From positions 1 through 48,936 of the forward strand of contig JAPLTU010000070.1 of the NCBI GenBank assembly GCA_026397965.1: a stretch of 48,936 nucleotides of DNA. Reading direction: 5' to 3'. A program made the translations under genes and the position numbers. The DNA comes from Verrucomicrobiota bacterium. Lineage in GTDB: Bacteria > Verrucomicrobiota > Verrucomicrobiia > Opitutales > UBA953. Every line of letters starts with the position of its first letter. Position 1 is the first letter of the stretch. Shown piece after piece: positions 1 to 8,574 of this stretch. The notes under the pieces are model-generated. The model was not told where the DNA came from, did not search any database, and saw nothing but the letters and a program-made list of their open reading frames with translations.

Positions 1-1
1 C

Positions 2-292
2 ATCATGCATGTGCTGAGCCTCTGCGGCTTCTCGCTCATCGGCCCCCTGATCGTCTGGTTGGTAAAGAAAGACGACAGTGCCTTTATTGACGCCCAAGGC
101 CGTGAACTGCTGAATTTCCAGCTCAGCTTTGTCATCTATGCGATCGTTTCAGGTATCCTTTGCTTGATCCTAATCGGCTTTGTGCTGCTGGCGGTCCTGG
201 CGGTACTCTGGTTCATCTTCACCATCATCGGCCTAGTCAAAGCCACCGAAGGAAAGGTTTATAAATTTCCCCTCACCTTGCGGATGCTCTGA
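2..292 (+). CDS. DUF4870-like small membrane protein, 5' end cut off
   Basis: The reading frame is open to the left window edge. An internal ATG at position 5 exists, but the family normally has a short segment before this point, so the gene is probably partial. The visible 95 residues carry the family pattern: GPLIVWLVKKDDS, then a buried DAQGRELLNFQ stretch, then two hydrophobic helices at about residues 38-80. Proteins of this DUF4870/Tic20-like type are small inner-membrane proteins of unknown function. It ends just before a hairpin terminator and faces dnaA tail to tail. Family assignment is from remembered motifs; no function is proposed. Confidence 0.75.
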   Translation: MMHVLSLCGFSLIGPLIVWLVKKDDSAFIDAQGRELLNFQLSFVIYAIVSGILCLILIGFVLLAVLAVLWFIFTIIGLVKATEGKVYKFPLTLRML

Positions 293-313
293 CCCCAGCC
301 GGCTTGAACACAA

Positions 314-340
314 AAAAGCCCGAAAGAACATCGGGCTTTT
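314..340. terminator. Bidirectional hairpin terminator between DUF4870-like gene and dnaA
   Basis: A 10-bp perfect inverted repeat (AAAAGCCCGA / TCGGGCTTTT) encloses a 7-nt loop. It has an A-run on one side and a T-run on the other, so it can act as an intrinsic terminator for both converging genes. Confidence 0.85.
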
Positions 341-359
341 CTCGGTCATGAAAGACGGC

Positions 360-1718
360 TTAGCGATTCATCGACAACTGAGCGCGCAGATACTCGACCG
401 TGCGGCGCACGTTGGCGTCGACTTCCATCTGATTCACGACCGTCTTACGGGCGTGAATGACGGTGCCGTGGTCGCGACCGCCGAAAACTTGGCCGATTGA
501 TACAAGGGACATGCCAGTAAGCTGCGTCGAGAGATACATGGCGACCTGACGTGGAAAAGCGATGTTCTGCATCCGGCGCTTGGAAGTCATGTCCGACATC
601 TGGATGCGGTAGTGCTCGGCCACCTTACGCTGAATCACTTCGGCGGTAAGCGTATGGCTGGCTTCTTCGACCAGAATATCGTGCAGTAACTTTTCGACTT
701 GGGCGATTTCGAGCGGCTTACGGGTCATGCCCATCAGACCGACGATACGCGTGACGGCACCTTCGAGATTACGGACGTTCCGGGAAACGCGGGAAGCAAT
801 GAACTCAGCGATTTCAGGCTGAAGTTCGAGGCTACGAGCCGCGGCTTTCTTGCGCAGGATGGCGATACGGGTTTCGAGGCCAGGGGCCTGAATCGAAGCC
901 ACCATGCCCCACTGGAAACGCGAAACCAGACGTTCCTGGAGTTTGGCGATTTCCGAAGCCGGACGATCGCTCGTGAGTACTACCTGCTTATGGTTGTTAT
1001 GCAGCTCGTTAAAGGTGTGGAAGAATTCATCCTGCGTCGACTCCTTGCCAGCGAGGAAATGAATGTCGTCGATGAGCAGCAGATCCAATTCGCGGTAACG
1101 TCGGCGGAACGGAGCCACGCTGCCGGACTGCAAGGCCGTAATGAAATCGTTGGTGAAAGTTTCGGAAGAAATATAAGCGATACGGGCCTGAGGATTGGCG
1201 GCATAAACTGAATGCGCAATCGCATGCATCAGGTGCGTCTTACCCAGACCCGTCGGACCGTGGATGAACAGCGGGTTGTAATAATGACCAGGCTCTTTGG
1301 CGACCGCGAGCGAAGCGCCATGGGCCATTTCATTTTCCGGACCAACGATGAAATTCTCGAAAGTATTATTGGCCTTGATGGCCGGGGGGGGCGAAACCGA
1401 AGTTTGGCGCGAAGCCCGAGAAGCCGGAGCGGCCACCGACGGCAGTTGACGCGAAGCATCGATCGATGCCGTCAGGCGGTAGTCCATGTTACGGCCGGCG
1501 ACGAGCGTCAGTTGACGACGGAGCACTTCGCCGTAGTTACTGTTCACCCAAGCCTCCGTGAGGACGGAAGGAGCTTCGAGCACCAGCACATTGCCTTCGG
1601 CGATCTCGAGCGGCTGTAAGGTAGAAATCCACGTATCGTAGTCGGCACGAGAAAAAGTGTTACGAAGTTCGGATTTAGCGGTCTCCCAAAGGGAAAGATG
1701 ACTGTCAGGGCTGGCCAT
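360..1718 (-). CDS. dnaA: Chromosomal replication initiator DnaA
   Basis: DnaA binds DnaA boxes at the origin, melts the DNA and recruits the helicase. Numbered from the ATG at 1718 (452 aa), residues 1-80 are the N-terminal protein-interaction domain, followed by a variable linker to about 117. The AAA+ domain follows, with Walker A GPTGLGKT at 154-161, Walker B LLLIDDIH at 213-220 and a sensor-2-like VRNLEG at 315-320. The C-terminal DNA-binding domain ends with the DnaA signature GGRDHGTVIHA at 413-423. Length is normal. A GTG at 1751 would add 11 residues; neither start has a clear Shine-Dalgarno sequence. dnaN is not adjacent: the next gene upstream is dus on the same strand, after a long non-coding gap. 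Confidence 0.97.
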   Translation of the reverse strand: MASPDSHLSLWETAKSELRNTFSRADYDTWISTLQPLEIAEGNVLVLEAPSVLTEAWVNSNYGEVLRRQLTLVAGRNMDYRLTASIDASRQLPSVAAPASRASRQTSVSPPPAIKANNTFENFIVGPENEMAHGASLAVAKEPGHYYNPLFIHGPTGLGKTHLMHAIAHSVYAANPQARIAYISSETFTNDFITALQSGSVAPFRRRYRELDLLLIDDIHFLAGKESTQDEFFHTFNELHNNHKQVVLTSDRPASEIAKLQERLVSRFQWGMVASIQAPGLETRIAILRKKAAARSLELQPEIAEFIASRVSRNVRNLEGAVTRIVGLMGMTRKPLEIAQVEKLLHDILVEEASHTLTAEVIQRKVAEHYRIQMSDMTSKRRMQNIAFPRQVAMYLSTQLTGMSLVSIGQVFGGRDHGTVIHARKTVVNQMEVDANVRRTVEYLRAQLSMNR

Positions 1719-1751
1719 AGGAAAGGGGGAAGGTTGAGGAAGGTTGTTCAC

Positions 1752-2106
1752 AGGCGATTTGGAAGCCTGAAAGTGGTTTAATTTCGTAAAAGGGAAGTTA
1801 AAGAGGGTGGAAGGTCGAAACTACAGGTCTCGGGCCGGCCAAAGCGCCCGGCTTGGTTAATATGTAAGTCATTGTAACAATGAAAGTTAGGCGGTGTGTT
1901 TATGTATTTTAAATAAATGACCGTAGCCGACGGCTTTTTTCGATCTGCGGGGGGACAAATCTGACCCCATTGATGAAGGCGCGCCGGACCCGCACAAGTT
2001 CAAGCCCTGCACAGGTTATTAACACTTAGCCTGTAGATAAGAAAGTGAAGTTTTTGTTGCACAGATGACACACAATTACCGATGCCCTATGAATAGGGTG
2101 AATCCT
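1752..2106. promoter_or_regulatory. Long non-coding region upstream of dnaA; possible regulatory region or origin
   Basis: This 355-bp gap is the longest without a gene in the window. It contains sequences one or two bases away from the DnaA box TTATNCACA: TTATTAACA at 2016-2024 and the inverted TGTAGATAA at 2032-2040. TTGTTCACA lies at 1743-1751, just inside the longer dnaA frame. An AT-rich stretch lies around 1900-1920. An imperfect inverted repeat (ACAGG ... CCTGT, 2011-2034) surrounds the box-like pair. These fit DnaA autoregulation or an origin, but no perfect box is present, so the origin idea is speculative. Confidence 0.4.
1870..1882. promoter_or_regulatory. Perfect palindrome upstream of dnaA
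   Basis: CATTGT and ACAATG are exact inverted halves separated by one A. It lies about 120-150 bp upstream of the possible dnaA starts, a plausible position for a repressor or activator site. The binding protein is unknown. Confidence 0.3.
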
Positions 2107-3111
2107 TCATGCAATGGATGCAGAAAGATGCGCGTCCCGAAGGCGGCGTAAGTCGTCAAGCGTTAAACAGTGGCGAAGTTGATCCCGTAATTTACGCGAA
2201 CCAGGCAGGCCATGCGTCAAAGGATGCAACCGATCGAGCATCCACCGCACATCGCGTGAGCCGAGTCGCGAGGCGTGAACGTCGATGGTTAATTCCGCCA
2301 AGCGGAGCATACAATCCCAGCGCTGCGTGGTACCGATCACGGGCAACTCGTCGGCCGAACCGGCGAGGGCGGCTTTGATTTGCCGGAAAATCCAAGGATT
2401 ACCCAGAGCTGCCCGTCCAATCATCAACCCGGACACACCGGTCTCACTCTGGCGAAGAAGCGCCGAAACGCCGTCTTTAATATCCCCGTTGCCGATCACG
2501 GGGATTTTTACGGCCGCGGCGACCTGCGCGATCCACCCCCAATGGGCTGCTCCGGAATACCCCTGCTCCTTGGTCCGGCCGTGGACGGCGATCGCCTCGA
2601 CGCCCAGCTCCTCCAAGCGGCCGGCCACTTCGACGGCGACGATGGTCGAATAATCCCAACCAATCCGCATCTTAGCGGTAAGCGGCACATCGGGAATCGA
2701 GTCTTTGACCGCTTTTACCAAATCGTAGAGCAATGGCGGGCAGCGCAAAAGCCCCGAGCCCGCATTTTGTTCGATGACCTTGTGAGCGGGACAGCCAAAG
2801 TTTAGGTCGAGGAAATCCGGCTTCATCCGATCGCAGACCAGCCGGGCCGCCTTGGCCATGGAAGCCGGCGTCGCTCCGAAAATCTGCACGCCCATCGGCC
2901 GTTGGGTTTCGGTAAAATCAACCATCTCCCAAGCTTTAGCATTATCTCGGATGAGCGCCTCAGATTGGACGAACTCGGTCACCATCACGTCGGCCCCTTG
3001 CTCCTTACAAAGCTGGCGAAACGCCACATCGGTATGCCGCGCCATCGGGGCGAGATAGAGGGGGAACTTACCTGGGCCAAACCAAGGCAAACGGGGGGCG
3101 TGCTTGCTCAC
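2107..3111 (-). CDS. dus: tRNA-dihydrouridine synthase (Dus family)
   Basis: This enzyme reduces specific uridines in tRNA to dihydrouridine using FMN and NADPH. Starting at the GTG at 3111 gives 334 aa. That GTG overlaps the rarA stop by four bases (GTGA) and follows a purine-rich AAGGAAGG about 8 nt upstream, which is why it is preferred over a start 15 codons earlier inside rarA. Visible features are the N-terminal YLAPMARHTD FMN site (19-27), DLNFGCPAHKV with the likely catalytic Cys107, NAGSGLL, the AVHGRTKEQGYSG loop, and the phosphate-binding IGNGDI and MIGRAALGNPW motifs. The subfamily (A, B or C) cannot be decided here. It is the last gene of the glnD-msrA-rarA-dus run. Confidence 0.93.
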   Translation of the reverse strand: MSKHAPRLPWFGPGKFPLYLAPMARHTDVAFRQLCKEQGADVMVTEFVQSEALIRDNAKAWEMVDFTETQRPMGVQIFGATPASMAKAARLVCDRMKPDFLDLNFGCPAHKVIEQNAGSGLLRCPPLLYDLVKAVKDSIPDVPLTAKMRIGWDYSTIVAVEVAGRLEELGVEAIAVHGRTKEQGYSGAAHWGWIAQVAAAVKIPVIGNGDIKDGVSALLRQSETGVSGLMIGRAALGNPWIFRQIKAALAGSADELPVIGTTQRWDCMLRLAELTIDVHASRLGSRDVRWMLDRLHPLTHGLPGSRKLRDQLRHCLTLDDLRRLRDAHLSASIA

Positions 3112-4466
3112 GGCTGCCCTTCCTTCTGGCGAATCGAGGCCTTGAGGGCCCGCCAACGGACCAGACGTTCGGCAATCTGGGCTTCGGCCCCCGCTTCGCC
3201 GGGTTGATAAAGGGCCAACGGTTTGGACAGATAATCCTGCCCGCTGATGCCCTCGGCATAGTCGTGACTATAACGATAAGTACCCCCCTGCCCTAAGCGC
3301 TGGGCGACTTGCGTGTGAGAATCCTTCAGGTGCAAAGGCACTTCTTGGCGAGGTTGGGTACGAACGGCCTCTTTGGCGGCGGCGAGACCGGTCGTCGTAC
3401 TATTACTCTTAGGCGAAAGCGCCAAAAAGAGGGCCGCATGGGCAAGTGCATATTCGCATTCGGGAGCGCCCACCATCTCGCAAGCTTGGAAGGCGGCCAC
3501 GGCGACGCCCAAGGCGCGTGAATCCGCGAGACCGATATCTTCCGATGCGCAGATCACCAGACGGCGGGCGATGAACCGGGGCTCTTCGCCGCCTTCGAGC
3601 ATCAACGCCAACCAATATAAAGCCGCATCGGGATCGCCCCCGCGGAGAGATTTTATGAAAGCCGAAGCCGTGTCGTAATGATCATCGCCGCCATCGTCAT
3701 AACGGATGCGACGCTCGCGGGCGAATGAAGCGACCGCTTCATCCGTCACCGTCCCTAAGGCTGGAGCGGACAGCACCAACGTCTCCAGACAGTTAAGCGC
3801 CCGCCGAAGATCACCCGAAGCCATTTCAGCCACTTGCAAGAGCACCTTATCGGAGGCCTTGATACCCAAAGCGCCTAACCCGTTTTCCTTCTCCGTCAAA
3901 GCGCGCCCAAGGAAGGCCGCAATTTCAGGTACCGAAAGCGGGTCGAGGCGAAAAAGGTGACTACGACTCAATAACGCTGGGACGACATAAAACCCAGGAT
4001 TATGAGTGGTGCAACCGATGAGGCGAACCACGCCGGATTCGACATCGGGTAGGAGGAGATCCTGTTGGGCTTTGTTGAAGCGATGAATCTCGTCGACCAC
4101 CAAGACCGTCTTGCTCTCAGGATGTCGACGGGCTTCGGAAAGAACCTCACGCAACTCAGCGGCCCCGGAAAGGACTGCGTTCACCCTGACCACCTGCGAT
4201 TGCGTCTCGGCAGCAATGACTTCAGCCAGTGTGGTTTTACCACAGCCGGGAGGGCCGTAAAATATCAGCGAACCAAAATTATCGGCTTTAATCAGGCGAG
4301 GCAGCAAAGCCTCGCTACCGAGCAAGCCCTTGTGCCCTACGACTTCGGCGAGGCAGGTCGGACGCATGCGGGCGGCCAACGGCCGGCGACGAGGAGGCAA
4401 CGCTTCGCCCGCCTCCTGCTCAAAACCAGGTAGCGCCCCCTTGGAACCTGATCGCCGTTCGGCCAC
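3108..4466 (-). CDS. rarA: Replication-associated recombination AAA+ ATPase RarA/MgsA
   Basis: RarA (MgsA, Mgs1/WRNIP1 family) is a clamp-loader-like AAA+ ATPase acting at stalled replication forks. From the GTG at 4466 the protein has 452 aa, with Walker A GPPGCGKT at 71-78 and Walker B VLVVDEIHRF at 121-130. After these comes the family-typical NKAQQD, then the C-terminal oligomerisation domain with EDIGLAD and YRYSHDYAEG. The chosen GTG lies just after the msrA stop, with a GGAGA sequence about 11 nt upstream; a TTG at 4505 would extend it into msrA. The usual TTENP motif after Walker B reads TTHNP here, a small deviation. The 3' end overlaps dus by 4 nt, so translation is probably coupled. 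Confidence 0.93.
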   Translation of the reverse strand: MAERRSGSKGALPGFEQEAGEALPPRRRPLAARMRPTCLAEVVGHKGLLGSEALLPRLIKADNFGSLIFYGPPGCGKTTLAEVIAAETQSQVVRVNAVLSGAAELREVLSEARRHPESKTVLVVDEIHRFNKAQQDLLLPDVESGVVRLIGCTTHNPGFYVVPALLSRSHLFRLDPLSVPEIAAFLGRALTEKENGLGALGIKASDKVLLQVAEMASGDLRRALNCLETLVLSAPALGTVTDEAVASFARERRIRYDDGGDDHYDTASAFIKSLRGGDPDAALYWLALMLEGGEEPRFIARRLVICASEDIGLADSRALGVAVAAFQACEMVGAPECEYALAHAALFLALSPKSNSTTTGLAAAKEAVRTQPRQEVPLHLKDSHTQVAQRLGQGGTYRYSHDYAEGISGQDYLSKPLALYQPGEAGAEAQIAERLVRWRALKASIRQKEGQP

Positions 4467-4471
4467 GAAAT

Positions 4472-5077
4472 TTACTTCTCCTCGGCGAAGGGCACGAGAT
4501 GACAATAGGGGCGAGATCCGCGCAGTGCGTAATGCTTCTGATGGTAGGCCTCGGCTTTCCAGAAAGTAGGCGCCACTTCGATTTTGGTCGCGATGGGCTT
4601 AGCGAAAGTCTTGGCCGCCGTGAGGGTGGCTTTGATTTCGTCGGCGACCTTCTTCTGCTCTGGCGAATAGGTGAAAATCACGGAACGGTATTGATCCCCG
4701 ACATCTGGCCCCTGGCGATTGACCTGCGTGGGGTCATGCATGATGAAGAAATATTCGACTAACTTGCGGTAACTGATTTTAGCGGGATCAAACGTGACTT
4801 GAATCACCTCGGCATGTCCGGAGGTATGGCTGCAGACATCTTCGTAGGTCGGGTTTTCGATACTACCGCCCGCGTAACCACTGAAGGCCTCCAGGACGCC
4901 CGGAATCTTCGCATATTGATATTCGACCCCCCAGAAGCAACCGGCGCCGAACATGGCCTTTTCAAGTTTAGGAGGTGTCGTCATAGGTTTGGAGTCAGCA
5001 GCGAAGAGTTGAGCGATCGATAGACCCAGAAGGGCAAGGGCCTTAAGAGGGGTAGGCAGGGTACGCATGGGAAACAT
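4472..5077 (-). CDS. msrA: Peptide methionine sulfoxide reductase A, secreted form
   Basis: MsrA reduces the S-epimer of methionine sulfoxide in proteins. From the ATG at 5077 (201 aa; ATG 5068 is equally possible), the first 26 or so residues form a signal peptide with a hydrophobic core and a likely cut after QLFA. The enzyme therefore probably works outside the cytoplasm, unlike most MsrA. The catalytic GCFWG (Cys47) is followed by VEYQYAKIPGV, SGYAGG, the GHAEVIQV strand and QYRSVIF, all typical. A C-terminal Cys (in PYCHL) may serve as the resolving Cys. It sits between glnD and rarA on the same strand, with 46 nt from the glnD stop. Confidence 0.93.
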   Translation of the reverse strand: MFPMRTLPTPLKALALLGLSIAQLFAADSKPMTTPPKLEKAMFGAGCFWGVEYQYAKIPGVLEAFSGYAGGSIENPTYEDVCSHTSGHAEVIQVTFDPAKISYRKLVEYFFIMHDPTQVNRQGPDVGDQYRSVIFTYSPEQKKVADEIKATLTAAKTFAKPIATKIEVAPTFWKAEAYHQKHYALRGSRPYCHLVPFAEEK

Positions 5078-5123
5078 CGTAAAGTTAAGCCACTTTCCCC
5101 GGAGATGCAAGGGACAGAACACG

Positions 5124-7805
5124 TCATGACACCACCTCCCGTAACGCCCCAGCCAAAGCCTCGACCGGATGCGGGTCGGTAACTAGGCCACGCTCCGGGG
5201 TAAGGTAGAAAGTATCGATGGCAAAACCTTGTTCGGTCGCGACGTTGGCGAAAGTGATCGCATAACCAGCCTCGCGGATGGTGCGCCCGACCCGGAAAAG
5301 CAGTCCCAAGCGGTCGTTGCACTGCAACTCGATCACGGTGCGGTCGAGATCTTCCTCGAAATAGACTTCCACCTTAGCCGCCAAAGGCACGTAAGCCTTA
5401 CGACGTGGCGCAGTAAGCAGTACATGGGCTTCTTCCTGGGCGACGTCGTCCAGTAAATCGGAACCTTCGACCAACGATTTGGCCAGCGCTTCGGTAAAAC
5501 GTTGCTGCGCCGCCAGCTCCTTGCCGGGAGGCAAGACGACCTTGAAGAAGTCGATGGCCACGTCATCCGTCCGGGAGAACGCCCGACAAGAAATAATATT
5601 AATACCCGCCACGGCGAAAGCGCCGGCCATACGACTGAAGAGACCAGCGCGATCCCAAGTCACAACGGTCACCGAAGGCTGGGAAGATCCCACATCATCG
5701 AACCATTCGACAATCGGACGAAGGGAGATTTCGCCATCTGCCTCGGACACCGACGCGATGAGTTGGTGAATCATTAATAAATGGTGGGCGGCATCCTCCG
5801 GCGAGGCGTGCAGGAAATAGCCCTTGGGCATTTCGGTGAAATGCGCTTCGATTTCATCAATCGGCAAACGATGGCCCAAGATCTTAGCGGTCGCCGCCCT
5901 GAGCTCAGCGGTAATGGCAGTGGCACTGAGTTCATCTTCGCCCGCCAACTTCGCTAAGGTGCGGCGATAGAGAGTCCAATGTTGGCCGTCTTTGAAATCT
6001 GTCCACAAATCCGGCGAGGTCGCTCGGGCATCACAACGTGTATGCACATGGAGGCTTCGTAAAACTTGTTCATCGCCCGTTAAACGGGCGAAACGCTCGA
6101 TATTGACGGGGTCATCGACGTCGTGTCGTTGCCAGTAGAGCCCCATGACCAAGTGATGCCGGATGACGCCACTGGCGATGAGACGTTCACGGGCATCAAA
6201 GCCCAATCGTTCCAAGATGATATCGGCGACGGGTACGCCTCTTTCCGCATGGCCTTCGATACCGCCCGATTTCGCGATATCGTGCAGGAAGAGAATCGCA
6301 TAAAGCAACGAGGGGGATTCCGAACCTAGAACGACCTCACGGTATTTTTGATCGATCTCAGACTTGCCAGCGTAAATCTGATCAAGCTCCCAAAGACAGC
6401 GCAGCGTGTGGACATCAGCGGTCCAGCGGTGATAGAATTCGAATTGAACCAAGCAGTGCAAGCCGGCGAATTCGGGAATAATCCGGTATAACAGATCATG
6501 TTCCCGCAAGGCGTTGATCGCGCCGTGGACATGCCCACCGGCAGTAAGCATGGCGCGGAAGGAACTGGCAGAGGCCTCGGAAAGGGCGACCTCTGGGGTA
6601 AGCAGGTGGGCGCGCTCTCGAACCAAAAGAGATAAAGTCCGCCCTGGGCGGGCTTCGTGGATTTGGCAAAGTCGGAACAGCCTTACTAATCGGCCGGGAT
6701 CTTCTTCAAAAACGAGCCGATGTTGGGCCGATGCCGTTCCGCCCGGAACGATGATAAAACCATCCAAAGTCAAAGGCTCTCCCCAGCCCACCGGCTCAGG
6801 TTCGCCCATCACCGTGCCTTCGATGATTTCAACGCACCGACGGACATGGTCCGCAGCATCGAAGTATTCGCGCATCATGGAACCGATACGCTCCGTCAGG
6901 CTTCCTTGATACCCCAAAGCGGCTGATAAGGTATCTTGGCGTTCAAGGGATAAGTGTTCCGTAGGACGGGTGACCTGGAAGTGGAGTTCACAGCGCAGGC
7001 GGAGTAGGCAGGCGCGCGCTTCGAGGAATTTCTGAAAATCACCGGCGGGCAAAAAACCGGTCGAGGCGAGACCAGCCGGGCCCGAGACGCCACGAGCAAT
7101 CCGGGCTAACCAAACGCAACCTTGGACGTCACGAAGGGCCCCGACGCCCACTTTCAAATCAGGCTCCTGCAGGTAAGCACTCCCACCTGTCTTTTCGCGA
7201 CGACGACGCTGGGATTCCACGATCAACTTCGCAAACGGCTGCCAAGCCTGTCCGCTCAGCATCAGCGATAACTTGGCTTCTAATTCATCAAACAACTTAG
7301 GATTCCCGCATAGCAGGCGCGTCTCTAGAAGCGCGACCCGCATATGTAGATCGTCGAGGGCAAAACTGGTCGCCTCCGTTACCGTCCGGACAGATTGACC
7401 AACCTTAAGCCCCAGATCCCATAACGGATATAAGATCGCTTCGACCAGGGTTTTGATTTCGGGCGAATGGGCGGGCACCAAAACCAAGAGATCGATATCG
7501 CTTAAGGGACAAAGCTCAGCCCGCCCATAGCCACCGGTGGCCACCAGGGAAATCTGAGACGCCGACGGACCGGCCCTTAGGAAAAGTGCGTCGAAAATGA
7601 TATCGATCGCATCTGAGCGTAATCGAGCGACTTCGCCGCCTGGTGCGCCTGCCCGATGGGCGGCCAACTGAATTTCGCGAGACTCCAACAAAAAGGCTTT
7701 GGCGCGGGGCAGAAATTCATCAGCCAGAGAGGCCTCCCCCGCCAAACCATGCTGTAAGGCGGATCGACGGAGGTCGATGGCGGCAGATTCGGATTCAGGA
7801 GACAT
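5124..7805 (-). CDS. glnD: Bifunctional PII uridylyltransferase / uridylyl-removing enzyme
   Basis: GlnD senses glutamine and adds or removes UMP on the PII signal protein, thereby controlling nitrogen metabolism. At 893 aa it has normal length and all domains. The nucleotidyltransferase carries GGYGRAEL at 91-98 and the metal-binding DID at 103-105. The HD hydrolase domain has LHDIAK near residue 505, followed by GHAERG. Two C-terminal ACT domains that bind glutamine start near 710 and 820 (VVTWDRAGLFSRMAGAFA; LQCNDRLGLLFRVGRTI). The ATG at 7805 heads a four-gene run with msrA, rarA and dus. A short AT-rich gap separates it from the divergent DedA gene. Confidence 0.96.
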   Translation of the reverse strand: MSPESESAAIDLRRSALQHGLAGEASLADEFLPRAKAFLLESREIQLAAHRAGAPGGEVARLRSDAIDIIFDALFLRAGPSASQISLVATGGYGRAELCPLSDIDLLVLVPAHSPEIKTLVEAILYPLWDLGLKVGQSVRTVTEATSFALDDLHMRVALLETRLLCGNPKLFDELEAKLSLMLSGQAWQPFAKLIVESQRRRREKTGGSAYLQEPDLKVGVGALRDVQGCVWLARIARGVSGPAGLASTGFLPAGDFQKFLEARACLLRLRCELHFQVTRPTEHLSLERQDTLSAALGYQGSLTERIGSMMREYFDAADHVRRCVEIIEGTVMGEPEPVGWGEPLTLDGFIIVPGGTASAQHRLVFEEDPGRLVRLFRLCQIHEARPGRTLSLLVRERAHLLTPEVALSEASASSFRAMLTAGGHVHGAINALREHDLLYRIIPEFAGLHCLVQFEFYHRWTADVHTLRCLWELDQIYAGKSEIDQKYREVVLGSESPSLLYAILFLHDIAKSGGIEGHAERGVPVADIILERLGFDARERLIASGVIRHHLVMGLYWQRHDVDDPVNIERFARLTGDEQVLRSLHVHTRCDARATSPDLWTDFKDGQHWTLYRRTLAKLAGEDELSATAITAELRAATAKILGHRLPIDEIEAHFTEMPKGYFLHASPEDAAHHLLMIHQLIASVSEADGEISLRPIVEWFDDVGSSQPSVTVVTWDRAGLFSRMAGAFAVAGINIISCRAFSRTDDVAIDFFKVVLPPGKELAAQQRFTEALAKSLVEGSDLLDDVAQEEAHVLLTAPRRKAYVPLAAKVEVYFEEDLDRTVIELQCNDRLGLLFRVGRTIREAGYAITFANVATEQGFAIDTFYLTPERGLVTDPHPVEALAGALREVVS

Positions 7806-7884
7806 GCGACGACCCTACCCTGCAGATAATTTAGCCCACTTTCAAGGTGATTGCTTTTAACGTCCCTCGGTACTCTTATGCCCC

Positions 7885-8574
7885 ATGGAAACTTGGTTCG
7901 CAGAACTCATGGTAGCCCTACGTTCGATGTCGGACGTCGAGGCGATGATCAAACTGGGTGGCATTGCTGTCATGACCTTGATTGTCTTCGCCGAGACTGG
8001 ATTACTCTTCGGGTTCTTCCTTCCGGGCGACTCGATGATTGTCGTGGCCGGCGTACTCACGACCGCGAACGGCGAGCGACCAGCCCTGTTAAACCCCTGG
8101 GCTCTCTGTTTCTGGCTGATAGCCGCCGCAATCATTGGTAATCAGCTGGGGCGATGGCTTGGGCTGAAATTCGGCAAGCGAGTCGAAAAGTGGTCGGATG
8201 GTTGGCTATATAAGAAGCGCTACCTTGAGATCGCGCGCGAATATTATGCCGAAAAAGGCGCAGTGTCATTGGTCATAGCGCGCTTCATCCCGATCATTCG
8301 AACCTTTGTACCTTTCGTCGCCGGAATGGGACGTATGCCCGCCGCACGCTTTCTTTACTGGAACATCTTCGGTGCGATTCTTTGGATCGTCTCTTTAGTC
8401 GGCCTTGGCCATATCATCGGCGGGACTAAATTAGCCAAAAAGCTCGGTGTCGTAACCGTTCCTTCCCGTGTTATGGAAGATCTTCCAGAACTGGCTTACT
8501 TCGCGGCGGGCATCCAAAGCTTGAATACCGTGCCGGCCGGACCGGTCGATTCGACAATGATATCACCTCGGTGA
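7885..8574 (+). CDS. DedA-family (VTT domain) inner-membrane protein with unusual C-terminus
   Basis: DedA proteins are polytopic membrane proteins implicated in lipid carrier (undecaprenyl phosphate) recycling and membrane homeostasis. The two family motifs are clear: ETGLLFGFFLPGDS at 37-50 and RFIPIIRTFVPFVAGMGRM at 133-151. Several hydrophobic helices are visible up to about residue 178. The family normally has one more hydrophobic helix after this point. Here residues 179-229 are not strongly hydrophobic, and residues from about 204 onward are encoded by DNA that is also, on the other strand, the end of the histidine kinase gene. The protein may be C-terminally shortened. Confidence 0.88.
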   Translation: METWFAELMVALRSMSDVEAMIKLGGIAVMTLIVFAETGLLFGFFLPGDSMIVVAGVLTTANGERPALLNPWALCFWLIAAAIIGNQLGRWLGLKFGKRVEKWSDGWLYKKRYLEIAREYYAEKGAVSLVIARFIPIIRTFVPFVAGMGRMPAARFLYWNIFGAILWIVSLVGLGHIIGGTKLAKKLGVVTVPSRVMEDLPELAYFAAGIQSLNTVPAGPVDSTMISPR

